Position numbers and translations under genes: made by a program. The notes under the pieces were generated by a model. That model did no database searches and was not told the origin of the DNA. It saw only the letters and a list, made by a program, of their open reading frames with translations. Positions 31,947 through 40,408 of a stretch of 46,536 nt of DNA are shown piece by piece (within the stretch, counting starts at the first letter, position 1; each line of letters begins with the position of its first letter). Origin of the DNA: Oscillospiraceae bacterium (GTDB lineage: Bacteria; Bacillota; Clostridia; Oscillospirales; Acutalibacteraceae); NCBI GenBank assembly GCA_015065605.1, contig SVPZ01000019.1, positions 1 through 46,536 on the forward strand, given 5' to 3'.

Positions 31947-32165
31947 TAAAAACCCTTAACGCCCGAGGGCATTAAGGGTGCTTTTAACACGGTTCCACCT
32001 TAAAGTTTAACTCATTTTTTCTTAACGCGAAATAACGGTATTGCTTTTTACTGCAATACGGCTCGGGAGTGGTCTTCACTTAAATTCCGCAAAACCGCTT
32101 TCACCAAACGCGGTTCTCTCTGAATGCTTATTTTAAGCTACTCTTTCCGTCAGTGCCTTTACTAA
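31947..32165 (-). ncRNA. T-box leader riboswitch of thrS (threonine)
   Basis: On the minus strand the 219-base leader shows the T-box sequence AGGTGGAACCGTG (about 32000-31988). A GC-rich terminator hairpin (CCCTTAATGCCC with GGGCGTTAAGGG, 31978-31953) and a T run follow. Stem I carries AGAGAG-type and GGTGAAAGCGG loop elements. An ACC threonine codon at 32073-32071 in the GAAGACCACT context is the best specifier. Uncharged tRNA-Thr would bind and favour the antiterminator, raising thrS expression when threonine is short. Confidence 0.92.
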
Positions 32166-32168
32166 AAT

Positions 32169-32197
32169 ATTTTATCACTAAAACAAAGATTTGTCAA
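32169..32197 (-). promoter_or_regulatory. promoter of the thrS T-box leader
   Basis: Minus strand: consensus -35 TTGACA (32197-32192), 17-bp spacer, -10 TAAAAT (32174-32169). The -35 is close to the rpiB stop. Confidence 0.85.
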
Positions 32198-32201
32198 TTA
32201 T

Positions 32202-32645
32202 TTAATTTGCTTCTTCAATAGCGGTGATTTTATCAACGCGCTTAGCGTGTCTGCCGCCTTCAAATTCGGTATCAACGAAAAGGTCAACAAGCTCTATAGC
32301 CGTGCCCACACCGATAACTCTTCCGCCAAGGCATAAGATATTGCTGTTATTGTGAAGACGGGTATATTTTGCGGAAAAATGTTCGCTTACTGCGGCTGCG
32401 CGGATACCCTTAACTTTATTTGCGGCAAGGGACATACCGATACCCGTTCCGCAAACCAAAATACCGAGGTCGCTTTCTTTTTCCTTAACGCTTCCTGCTA
32501 CCTTTACGGCAATATCGGGATAATCGACCGACACCTGCTCGTAAATTCCGAAATCCTTTACCTCAAAGCCTCTCTCTTTAAGATGCTCTGCGATAGCGTT
32601 TTTGTGTTCAAGTCCGCCGTGGTCGCAACCGATTGCAATTCTCAT
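32202..32645 (-). CDS. rpiB: ribose-5-phosphate isomerase B
   Basis: RpiB interconverts ribose 5-phosphate and ribulose 5-phosphate in the pentose phosphate pathway. The 147-residue protein has IAIGCDHGGLEHK, DYPDIA, the catalytic Cys65 in VCGTGIGMSLAANK, LHNNSNILCLGGRVIG and a GGRHAKRVDKI tail. Length is normal for RpiB/LacAB proteins. AAAGGAGA precedes the ATG, which overlaps tsaB by four bases. It is the third gene of the tsaE-tsaB-rpiB operon. Confidence 0.96.
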   Translation of the reverse strand: MRIAIGCDHGGLEHKNAIAEHLKERGFEVKDFGIYEQVSVDYPDIAVKVAGSVKEKESDLGILVCGTGIGMSLAANKVKGIRAAAVSEHFSAKYTRLHNNSNILCLGGRVIGVGTAIELVDLFVDTEFEGGRHAKRVDKITAIEEAN

Positions 32646-33352
32646 TTTTTTATCTCCTTTTTAAGTTTTAATTCTCTTTCTGCCTGAGGCAGTCTTAAGT
32701 ATATGGGAAGAAGCTGTTCGGCAGTATTGAAAACACCTTTTTTATAAAGTCTTTCCGCCGCCTTTGCTACGCCCTCGCCATTTTGTAAACGACGGTCTTC
32801 TTCTGCAATTACCGCGTTCTTTTTATCTTTGACAGAGGGGAAGAACAGGTCTGCTCCGTCACCTGCAACAATGATTTTGCATCTTACCTTGCTTTTTAAA
32901 ATCTCGTTTTTAAGAAAATCTATCGATACGGCGCGGTCTTCGCAAATTCTTTTAACCTTGCCTTTATTTATTCTGAATAACGCGTTATAAACCTGATTAC
33001 ACCTTGCATCCATTACGGCGCAAATAAGCGCGTCCTCGTTTAAAAAATTATAAGCGATGGCTTCAAGGGTAGAAACGGGAATACAGGGCGCATTTTTTGG
33101 AAGAGCCATACCTTTAACGGCAGAAATTCCTATTCTTATGCCCGTAAAAGAACCGGGGCCTGCCGATACCGCAAAGGCATCTATATCATTAAAGGGGATG
33201 TGTGTATTGCTCAGCATATTCGTAACCATAGGCAATAAAGTCTGTGAATGGGTAAGACCTGAAGAGGTGAAATCACGACAAAGTAGGTTACCCTCTTCAA
33301 TTACGGCGCAAGAGGCTGATTTTGCTGAACATTCAAGAGAAAGAATTTTCAT
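32642..33352 (-). CDS. tsaB: tRNA N6-threonylcarbamoyladenosine protein TsaB
   Basis: TsaB is the non-catalytic partner of TsaD in making t6A37 on ANN-decoding tRNAs. The 236-residue actin-fold protein shows ILSLECSAKSASCAVI at the start, SSGLTHSQTLLPMV, and the family signature VSAGPGSFTGIRIGISAVKG (about residues 62-81). Length is typical. It starts 2 bases after tsaE and overlaps rpiB. TsaD and TsaC are not in the window. Confidence 0.95.
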   Translation of the reverse strand: MKILSLECSAKSASCAVIEEGNLLCRDFTSSGLTHSQTLLPMVTNMLSNTHIPFNDIDAFAVSAGPGSFTGIRIGISAVKGMALPKNAPCIPVSTLEAIAYNFLNEDALICAVMDARCNQVYNALFRINKGKVKRICEDRAVSIDFLKNEILKSKVRCKIIVAGDGADLFFPSVKDKKNAVIAEEDRRLQNGEGVAKAAERLYKKGVFNTAEQLLPIYLRLPQAERELKLKKEIKK

Positions 33353-33354
33353 TT

Positions 33355-33771
33355 TTACACCCCTTCAACCGTTATTTTTCGGGAATTTTCTCCCGTTTCT
33401 TCTATGGTTATATAAATTGTGTTTTCGGGCAGAGCACCGTCGATATTCTCGCTCCATTCAGCCGCAATAACACCGTTTTCTTCCATATAATCAAAAAAAC
33501 CGCAGGAATAAAGGTCTTCCCAACTTTCGATTCTATACATATCAAAATGGAAAAGAGGAAGTCTTCCGCCTCGGTATTCGTTTACAAGGGCAAAGGTGGG
33601 GCTTGATATATCACCCGTGAAATTAAGACCCTTTGCAAGTCCTCTGGTAAAATGAGTTTTTCCCATACCCATACCGCCGCGAAAGGCAATAACCTCGCCG
33701 CCTTTAAGAGTTTTTGCGAAATTTTCGGCGAATTTTTCGGTATCAATAGGTGAAAAAGATAAAAATTCCAC
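33355..33771 (-). CDS. tsaE: tRNA t6A-biosynthesis ATPase TsaE
   Basis: TsaE is the small P-loop ATPase that resets the TsaBD complex. The 138-residue protein shows GGMGMGKTHFTRG (Walker A), SPTFALVNEY, LFHFDMYRI, and AAEWSENI near the C-terminus, all family landmarks. I choose a GTG start at 33771 because AAGGAGGG stands 6 bases upstream. The in-frame codons further up lie within the promoter and would add a non-conserved leader. It is the first gene of the tsaE-tsaB-rpiB operon. Confidence 0.94.
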   Translation of the reverse strand: MEFLSFSPIDTEKFAENFAKTLKGGEVIAFRGGMGMGKTHFTRGLAKGLNFTGDISSPTFALVNEYRGGRLPLFHFDMYRIESWEDLYSCGFFDYMEENGVIAAEWSENIDGALPENTIYITIEETGENSRKITVEGV

Positions 33772-33802
33772 TAAAAACCCTCCTTTGAAACTCAATATAC
33801 AT

Positions 33803-33831
33803 ATTATACCATCTATAACTTTAACTTTCAA
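33803..33831 (-). promoter_or_regulatory. promoter of tsaE-tsaB-rpiB
   Basis: Minus strand: -35 TTGAAA (33831-33826), 17-bp spacer, perfect -10 TATAAT (33808-33803). Confidence 0.82.
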
Positions 33832-33844
33832 CTAAAATATATGG

Positions 33845-33873
33845 TTGAAAAATGAGGAATTTTATTATAAAAT
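33845..33873 (+). promoter_or_regulatory. promoter of the RodA/FtsW gene
   Basis: The -35 TTGAAA (33845-33850), 17-bp spacer and -10 TAAAAT (33868-33873). It is divergent from, and 13 bp away from, the tsaE promoter. Confidence 0.75.
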
Positions 33874-33905
33874 AGTATAAGAAATCAGAGAGGAAGTGAA
33901 AAGGT

Positions 33906-35048
33906 ATGAAAGGATTTTTGGCGCGTATTGCCGACTATATCCGTGAAGTAGATAAATTTATGCTTTTTCTCTGCCTTTTCACCACAACCTTTGGCTGTAT
34001 GTCGGTTTTGTCTGCAACCAAATATACCGGCAGTCCGAAGCAGTTTATCGTACAGGTACTGTCTATGTTTGTCGGTTGCGGCGCGGCAATATTTATTTCT
34101 CTTTTCGACTATAAGACCTTTATGAAACGTTGGTACGTGGTTGCGGCGGTAGGTCTTATTCCCGTATTACTTACCTTTTTTATAGGCTTTGGCCCCGCCG
34201 GTACCGATGATAAAGCGTGGCTTAATTTAGGTTTTACCACCTTTCAGCCTTCCGAACTTTTAAAGGCTTGCTTTATGATAACCTTCGCCCTTCATCTTTC
34301 AAAGGTTAAGGAAAAGATAAACGAACTTAAAACCCTTATTCCCGTATGCATACACGGCGCTCTTCCCGTGGTTCTTATTCATATGCAGGGTGACGACGGT
34401 ACGGCGCTCGTTTTTGCCGTTATGGTGATTTGTATGCTGTGGGCGGCAGATTTAAATTATAAATATTTTATCATTGCCTTGGCGGCGGTTATAGTTCTTG
34501 CTCCCGTAATATATTTCTTTATAATGAACGCAGACCAACAGGCGCGTATTCAGACAATGTTCGATATTGACGCGGATATTCGGGGCGACGGTTGGCAGCA
34601 GTACAGAGGAAGGGTTGCACTTGCTAACGGCGGCTTCTGGGGACAGGGCTATTTAAAGGGTAGTCTTACCCAAATGGGCAGAGCAGGTGTGCCTGAGGGC
34701 TATAACGACTTTATATTCGTTACCATCGGCGAAGAACTGGGCTTTTTCGGTGCCGCAATAGCATTGTTGCTTCTTGCGGCAATTACGCTTAGAACTCTCC
34801 ACGTTGCTAAAATAACCAACGATTTTGCAGGAAAAATTATATGTGTCGGCTTTTTCGGATGGCTGCTTGCACAGATTATTATGAATATAGGAATGTGCCT
34901 TTCCGTGCTTCCCGTTATCGGTGTAACGCTTCCCTTTTTCTCGGCAGGCGGTACCTCTCTTTCCTGCCTCTACCTTGGTGTAGGCCTTGTGCTCAGCGTT
35001 TATATGCACAAAAATTCCCGAACGGTATATCTTCACGAATTAAGATAA
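33906..35048 (+). CDS. RodA/FtsW/SpoVE-family peptidoglycan glycosyltransferase
   Basis: This 380-residue membrane protein of the SEDS family polymerises lipid II glycan strands with a partner class B PBP. About ten hydrophobic helices are visible. AWLNLGFTTFQPSELLKACFMI carries the family Q-P-S-E segment (residues near 120). HMQGDDGTALVF has the conserved aspartate region. GGFWGQGYLKGSLTQMG, VPEGYNDFIFVTIGEELGFFG and LPFFSAGGTSL follow in canonical order. RodA is favoured over FtsW because of the FQPSE context and short C-tail. No mreBCD or PBP gene is adjacent. Confidence 0.9.
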   Translation: MKGFLARIADYIREVDKFMLFLCLFTTTFGCMSVLSATKYTGSPKQFIVQVLSMFVGCGAAIFISLFDYKTFMKRWYVVAAVGLIPVLLTFFIGFGPAGTDDKAWLNLGFTTFQPSELLKACFMITFALHLSKVKEKINELKTLIPVCIHGALPVVLIHMQGDDGTALVFAVMVICMLWAADLNYKYFIIALAAVIVLAPVIYFFIMNADQQARIQTMFDIDADIRGDGWQQYRGRVALANGGFWGQGYLKGSLTQMGRAGVPEGYNDFIFVTIGEELGFFGAAIALLLLAAITLRTLHVAKITNDFAGKIICVGFFGWLLAQIIMNIGMCLSVLPVIGVTLPFFSAGGTSLSCLYLGVGLVLSVYMHKNSRTVYLHELR

Positions 35049-35077
35049 AAAACGGCCTCTCGTCCGAGAGGTTTTTT
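35047..35077 (+). terminator. terminator after the RodA/FtsW gene
   Basis: CCTCTC pairs with GAGAGG around GTCC, with A's before and TTTTTT after. Confidence 0.85.
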
Positions 35078-35111
35078 GATATATTAGAATACAGTTAAGA
35101 AGGTATAAAAA

Positions 35112-38100
35112 ATGAGAAAATTACTGTCGTTTTTTATTGTAATATTGTTAATGGTTTCCTTATTTAACGTAACTGCATCTGCTCAGCAGGTTACGTCGGG
35201 TACGTGTGGCGAAAATTTAACCTGGACGTTAACCGATTATTCGTTGGTTATTTCCGGAGAAGGCGCTATGGACGATTATACTTCTTGTGGGCCTTGGGGA
35301 AATCAAATCAGAGAGGTTACGATTAAAAGCGGCGTCACTTATATCGGAAAGAGCGCCTTTGGGAGTTGTTTGGATTTATATAACGTAGATATAGAAAACG
35401 GAGTTGCTCATATCGGTGACGGGGCTTTTAACTGCTGTATCTCTCTTGGCGGAGTGTACTTACCGAATAGTTTGCTTTCTATTGGGGATGGAGCATTTGA
35501 AATGAGCGATCTGACCGGCATAGCAATCCCTTCAAACGTAACGCATATAGGCTACGGTGCCTTTAAATATTGTTGGCGTCTATCGGAAATTTACGTAGAT
35601 GAAAATAATGAAGTGTATAGCAGCGACAAATCGGGAGTGCTTTTTGACAAAGAGAAAAAACACCTTATACAAGCGCCTTGCACAATGGAGGGTAAATACG
35701 TTATTCCTGACGGAGTTGAGATTATTTGTGGCTATGCTTTTTATTCTTGCGCTTCGTTAACGGGGATTGTAATTCCGAAAGGTGTTAAAGAAATTCAGGA
35801 TTATAGCTTTTATGACTGTTCTAATCTTGGAGAAGTTTGTTATCGTGGCGACGAAATAATGCAAAGCGCTATAAAAATTGGCGCATTAAATGATGAACTT
35901 ACGGGAATTGAGTGGTATTATAACAGTTGTATCGAAAATCCAACCCACGAATATAGGTGGATAACCGATAAAGAGAATACTTGCGGAGATGATGGTTTTA
36001 AACATGAGGAATGTGTCCTTTGCTACGCAAAAAGAAACGAAGGAACAGTAATAGAGGCAAGTGGAAAACATGAATATGAAAATTCTTGTGACGAAGAATG
36101 TAACGTATGCAAACAACTTAGAACCGAAAATATTCACGTTTATGATAATGCATGCGATTCCGATTGCAATTTATGTGGCGCAAAAAGAACAATAACTCAC
36201 GTTTATAATTATGCTTGCGACGAATCGTGTGACGTATGCAATGAATTAAGAAGCGTAATTCATACCTACGTTTGCTTATTTGATGAAAATAATCATTACG
36301 ATCAATGCGTTGTTTGTGGTTTAAAAACAAACATACAAGCGCATAGTTACGATAATGTTTGCGACGCAACTTGTAACAATTGCCAACATCTGCGCATTCC
36401 GGAAGCGCATAAATTAACCATATACACAATTTCAAATCCCGTAGATTATCCGTTTGCTTTAAGTGACGGCATTTACAGTTCTACTAACAAAAGTCATAGT
36501 TCGACTTCAACCTTCACAGTAAGCGTAAACTATACTGGTACCTTCGTAATCGATTATTATACTTCGACCGAATTAAATTATGATAAGCTTAGAATAAAGC
36601 AAAACAGTACCGAAAAGGTTGTTGAATCAGGAATTACAGAGTGGAAAACCTTAACACTTACAGTGAAAAAAGGTGATAAGATTTACATATCTTACAGTAA
36701 GGATAGTTCTTATTCTAAAAACAGTGATACGGTTTACTTTAAAATTGTGACTCAGGCATACGCTTTGGCGGACGAGATTGAACCGACTTGCGAGGAAGCG
36801 GTAGTATGTGAAGTTTGCGGAGAAGTTGTTAAGGCAGCGCACGGACACTGTTACAGTAGTGACTGCGATATTTCTTGTAACGTCTGCGAAAAATCGCGAA
36901 CAGCAAAGACTGAACATCTTTACGATAACTCTTGCGATATAGATTGTAATTTGTGCGACTATAAAAAGATAGTGATAATTCACGTGTATGAATATGGATG
37001 CGACAAAGACTGCAACATTTGTGGGGAATTGCGTTCCGATTTAACACATACCTATGACGACCTTTGTGACACCTCCTGCAATAATTGTGATTTTATCCGT
37101 AATGCGCCGCATAGCTATGAATGGATAATCGATAAAGAAAATACTTGCGGTGAGGCGGGAATTAAACACGAAGAGTGTTCGATTTGCAATATTAAACGAA
37201 ATGAAAATACCGAAATCAAGGCTACCGGAAATCATAACTACATTTGGATAATAGATAAACAAAACAACTGTGGTGTTGACGGTATTAAACACGAAGAGTG
37301 TTTAGTTTGCAATGCCAAAAGAAATGAAAATACTAAAATTACCGCTACTTCAAATCATATTTTTACTGATTTTAGTGACGTTGAATGTGATGTGTGTAAT
37401 AAGCATTATGTAAGAATTATTTTTGATTGTAACGGAGGAATAAGCGTAGAATCAATATTAGTCGCGTACGGTAGCTCGGCAAATTTGCCGTCATCTACGC
37501 GAAGCGGATACGATTTTGTGGGATGGTCAACTCATAAACACGGAGATTGTGATTATCAGGCCTATGGAAGTTATTCTTTAAAGAAAAACACAGTACTTTA
37601 TGCACAATGGGACAAAAAGTGTGTGAATTGTAACGGTAGTGGAACCTGTGTGTATTGCTCGGGAAACGGGGAGGTTACTACATCAAAAACTTGCGGAAGT
37701 TGCAGCGGTTCAGGTGGACGTTACGAACAAACGAGTACCTGTTCAAGATGCAGCGGCTACGGTTACATTTGTAATTATTGTGGCGGCGGCGCTCCGGCGT
37801 TAAGTCGTTGCCCGAGGTGCCGTAATGATAGAACTTCGGTATACAGATGTTCAAGCTGTGGCGGAAGCGGCGGAAGTAAGGTATGGCGCACTTGTTATTC
37901 ATGTTCGGGAAGTGGCAGTCAACAAAATACCAAAACCTGTTCCGGCTGTAGTGGAAGTGGAAAATGTGTTTCTTGTAAAGGAACAGGTAAAGTGATAAGA
38001 GAAGGGGTGATTGCGCCCGAGGCACCGACTCTTAAAAGTGTTAACGGCGATACTGTTGTTCTTGAAACTATTGACGGGGGCGAATATAGTATTGACGGAA

Positions 38101-40373
38101 TAATGTGGCAGGAAAGTAGCGTTTTTGAAAACCTTGAAGAAGGTACTGAATATACGTTTTACCAAAGATATGCCAAAACCGATACGTCTCACAGAAGCGA
38201 AAATAGTGAAGCATTAATCGTTCTTGCTCACAATCACGTATATAGCAGCGAATGCGACGAACAGTGCAACAAGTGTTTATTTACCAGAACTGTTGCCGCA
38301 GAACACGTCTTTACAAATGTTTGTGACGATGCTTGTGATTATTGCAGCAAAACGAGAGTAGCGCCTCATTTATATGACGGTGACTGCGATATAAAATGCA
38401 ATGGTTGCAGAGAAACAAGAACAGTCGAAGCAGAACATAAATACGATAATACTTGTGATATGGAATGTAACGTGTGTATGGAAAGTCGTGAGATTTTTCA
38501 TACCTATGATAATGCTTGCGATAAAGAGTGCAACGTATGCAATAACCTTCGTGACGTTCCCGATCACGTTTATGAAATAAACGAAAAACATACTTGTGGT
38601 ATATGCGGATACAGTAAGACGCCTGATAAACCTACACTTGAGTTAAAAACCAATAAAAGCGTTACCTTAACCTTTAAAAACGGTTTTGAATATTCGATGG
38701 ACGGGGTGACTTGGCAGGAAGGAAACGTTTTTGAAAATCTATCCGCTGATACAACCTATAATTTTTATCAAAGGATTAAAGCGTCAGACGTTGCTCTTTT
38801 GAGTTTACCCAGTGTTCCTTTAACCGTTGTTTTTAAAAAGTGGCGCACAGTTCCTTTTGCACCGATAATAGACAGTTTTACCGATACCCGTATTACGTTA
38901 GTACAAATTCCGGACGGAGAATATTCAATAGACGGGGTAAACTGGCAGAAAAGTAACGTCTTTGAGGAACTTTCGCCCGTTACTGAATATTGCTTATATC
39001 AAAGGTGTGCCGAAAACGATAATTACGAGCAAAGCGAAATGAGTGACGGAACGAGAATCGTTACGGATAAATCAAAACAACTGTTGGTTCCAAATCCTCC
39101 TGTTTTGAGTGAAGTGACTTGTGACAGTATAACGTTGGTGGAGACAAGAGGTTGTGAATACTCAATAAACGGTGTGGATTGGCAAAGAAGTCCCGTGTTT
39201 ACAGGACTTTTACCGGCATTTAAATACTCTTTATACCAAAGGTATGCCGAAACGGAGTCAACCTATGCGGGAGATAATAGTTCTGTGCTTATTGTTGTAA
39301 CCGATAAGGCAAGTCAGTCTATGCCAATCGTGCCTTCTGTTGTTAGCATAACGTATAATTCTGTGGTTTTTACTTTTGTAGAAGGTTACGAATATTCACG
39401 TGATTGTATGAATTGGAAAACAGACGGTAGCTTTCTTGATTTGGATTCTGACAGTAATTATTTGTTCTACTTTAGATTGGCTGAAACCGACACCCATTAT
39501 GCAAGTGCAATAAGCAGTACCGTAGTTAGAACGGATTCATTCCCGAAATATAACTTAGGCAATATTGACTGTGATGAAGAAGGAATGGCTAATACTGTGG
39601 ATTTAGCAGTATTAAAACTTGCTCTTGCAAATATAACCTTGTTGAACGATGTGCAAATGCTTGCCGCTGATATCAATGTTGACGGAGCGGTGAATACAGT
39701 AGACCTTGCTAAATTCAAACTCTGCCTTGCAGGACTTGACGATTCTTTAGGCTCAAACATAGAACTTCAACGTTGCGAATATACCATTGAAAGAATCGAT
39801 AAATCATATAAAAATAAAAAGGGCGAAATTACTTTTTATCACTATTATGATTTTGTGCAATTTAAGGGTGATAGTCAGGCTATTAAAAATATTAACGATG
39901 AGTTAGAACGAAAAAAAGATGTTTTTCTTAAGGATGATGAAGAAATTGAACAATATGGGCAATTGGCGGAGGAATATGGTGAATTTTACATTAGTAGCAC
40001 TTATGTAGAAGTGACTTATAACGACAAAGGATATATAAGCCTTCTTTTTGATGAAGTTTGGTGTACAGGGGATTATGCTTCAGAATACACTGAAGGTATT
40101 GTATATAATCTTTCTACAGGTGAAAAAATGACACTTGCAGACGTACTTGATGAAACTCGCCATTCGGCTTACGAAAAACAAATAAAGGATAGTGTGTCCC
40201 AAGCTTTTTATGAATCATGGGGCGAAGATATAAATATTTACTGTAACCTTGATAACTATACCATCGAAGATTTTATGTTTTATATAGATAACGGAGAAGT
40301 GGTTATTTTGTACTATAGCGGAATGGTTCGTTTGACCGATATAATTGTACACACAGGAATATTTATTGATTAA
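35112..40373 (+). CDS. giant secreted mosaic protein: BspA-LRR, Cys repeats, DnaJ-like zinc block, dockerin, DUF3298-like tail
   Basis: The 1753-residue protein begins with a signal peptide (residues 1-24, cleavage near ASA-QQ). Domains in order: BspA-type LRR_5 repeats (about 60-250, IGDGAFxxC); a first Cys-repeat block (about 318-437) of HxYDNxCDxxCNxC units; a beta-sandwich-like region (430-552); a second Cys block (557-765); an InlB-type repeat (763-833, GYDFVGWS); a DnaJ-type CxxCxGxG zinc block (836-962); a third Cys block (1040-1170); five YSIDGVxWQ modules (one before the third block, four between 1170 and 1475); a dockerin with two EF-hand-like repeats (1482-1545, DLAVLKLALA and DLAKFKLCLA); and a C-terminal DUF3298/RsiV-like domain (1550-1753). 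No LPXTG or membrane tail is seen, so dockerin binding or secretion is likely. AAGAAGG precedes the ATG. Its function is unknown; surface adhesion or scaffolding is an inference. Confidence 0.9.
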   Translation: MRKLLSFFIVILLMVSLFNVTASAQQVTSGTCGENLTWTLTDYSLVISGEGAMDDYTSCGPWGNQIREVTIKSGVTYIGKSAFGSCLDLYNVDIENGVAHIGDGAFNCCISLGGVYLPNSLLSIGDGAFEMSDLTGIAIPSNVTHIGYGAFKYCWRLSEIYVDENNEVYSSDKSGVLFDKEKKHLIQAPCTMEGKYVIPDGVEIICGYAFYSCASLTGIVIPKGVKEIQDYSFYDCSNLGEVCYRGDEIMQSAIKIGALNDELTGIEWYYNSCIENPTHEYRWITDKENTCGDDGFKHEECVLCYAKRNEGTVIEASGKHEYENSCDEECNVCKQLRTENIHVYDNACDSDCNLCGAKRTITHVYNYACDESCDVCNELRSVIHTYVCLFDENNHYDQCVVCGLKTNIQAHSYDNVCDATCNNCQHLRIPEAHKLTIYTISNPVDYPFALSDGIYSSTNKSHSSTSTFTVSVNYTGTFVIDYYTSTELNYDKLRIKQNSTEKVVESGITEWKTLTLTVKKGDKIYISYSKDSSYSKNSDTVYFKIVTQAYALADEIEPTCEEAVVCEVCGEVVKAAHGHCYSSDCDISCNVCEKSRTAKTEHLYDNSCDIDCNLCDYKKIVIIHVYEYGCDKDCNICGELRSDLTHTYDDLCDTSCNNCDFIRNAPHSYEWIIDKENTCGEAGIKHEECSICNIKRNENTEIKATGNHNYIWIIDKQNNCGVDGIKHEECLVCNAKRNENTKITATSNHIFTDFSDVECDVCNKHYVRIIFDCNGGISVESILVAYGSSANLPSSTRSGYDFVGWSTHKHGDCDYQAYGSYSLKKNTVLYAQWDKKCVNCNGSGTCVYCSGNGEVTTSKTCGSCSGSGGRYEQTSTCSRCSGYGYICNYCGGGAPALSRCPRCRNDRTSVYRCSSCGGSGGSKVWRTCYSCSGSGSQQNTKTCSGCSGSGKCVSCKGTGKVIREGVIAPEAPTLKSVNGDTVVLETIDGGEYSIDGIMWQESSVFENLEEGTEYTFYQRYAKTDTSHRSENSEALIVLAHNHVYSSECDEQCNKCLFTRTVAAEHVFTNVCDDACDYCSKTRVAPHLYDGDCDIKCNGCRETRTVEAEHKYDNTCDMECNVCMESREIFHTYDNACDKECNVCNNLRDVPDHVYEINEKHTCGICGYSKTPDKPTLELKTNKSVTLTFKNGFEYSMDGVTWQEGNVFENLSADTTYNFYQRIKASDVALLSLPSVPLTVVFKKWRTVPFAPIIDSFTDTRITLVQIPDGEYSIDGVNWQKSNVFEELSPVTEYCLYQRCAENDNYEQSEMSDGTRIVTDKSKQLLVPNPPVLSEVTCDSITLVETRGCEYSINGVDWQRSPVFTGLLPAFKYSLYQRYAETESTYAGDNSSVLIVVTDKASQSMPIVPSVVSITYNSVVFTFVEGYEYSRDCMNWKTDGSFLDLDSDSNYLFYFRLAETDTHYASAISSTVVRTDSFPKYNLGNIDCDEEGMANTVDLAVLKLALANITLLNDVQMLAADINVDGAVNTVDLAKFKLCLAGLDDSLGSNIELQRCEYTIERIDKSYKNKKGEITFYHYYDFVQFKGDSQAIKNINDELERKKDVFLKDDEEIEQYGQLAEEYGEFYISSTYVEVTYNDKGYISLLFDEVWCTGDYASEYTEGIVYNLSTGEKMTLADVLDETRHSAYEKQIKDSVSQAFYESWGEDINIYCNLDNYTIEDFMFYIDNGEVVILYYSGMVRLTDIIVHTGIFID
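36063..37395 (+). repeat. tandem cysteine-repeat coding blocks 1 and 2
   Basis: Within the mosaic protein, diverged units of about 20-24 residues read H-x-Y-(D/N)-x-x-C-D-x-x-C-(N/D)-x-C-x-x-x-R. Eight canonical copies lie here, plus variants. They include three copies of a longer unit (W-I-x-D-K-x-N-x-C-G ... H-E-E-C-x-x-C, at about residues 277, 664 and 707, the first just upstream). The DNA copies have drifted, so this is an old protein repeat and not a recent DNA duplication. Confidence 0.85.
38229..38620 (+). repeat. cysteine-repeat coding block 3
   Basis: Five further canonical CDxxCxxC units and one variant (TCGICG) lie between the first and the later YSIDGVxWQ modules. The spacing of Cys and His would allow metal binding or disulfides. 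Confidence 0.8.
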
Positions 40374-40375
40374 AT

Positions 40376-40406
40376 TAAAAGAGAGATACCGAGTATCTCT
40401 CTTTTG
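40376..40406. terminator. bidirectional terminator between convergent genes
   Basis: AAAAGAGAGATAC (40377-40389) pairs with GTATCTCTCTTTT (40393-40405). It ends the mosaic-protein gene (+) and the beta-helix gene (-). Confidence 0.92.
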
Positions 40407-40408
40407 CT

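Noticed and set aside
37429-37611. Separate internalin-like protein
   Set aside because: The InlB-type repeat is a single module inside the mosaic protein, in frame with both sides.
37618-37995. A true DnaJ chaperone gene
   Set aside because: There is no J domain or HPD motif; the zinc block is one part of a secreted 1753-residue chain.
36063-38620. CRISPR-like or satellite DNA array
   Set aside because: The repeats are regular only at the protein level, lie inside one long reading frame, and have no identical DNA repeats or spacers.
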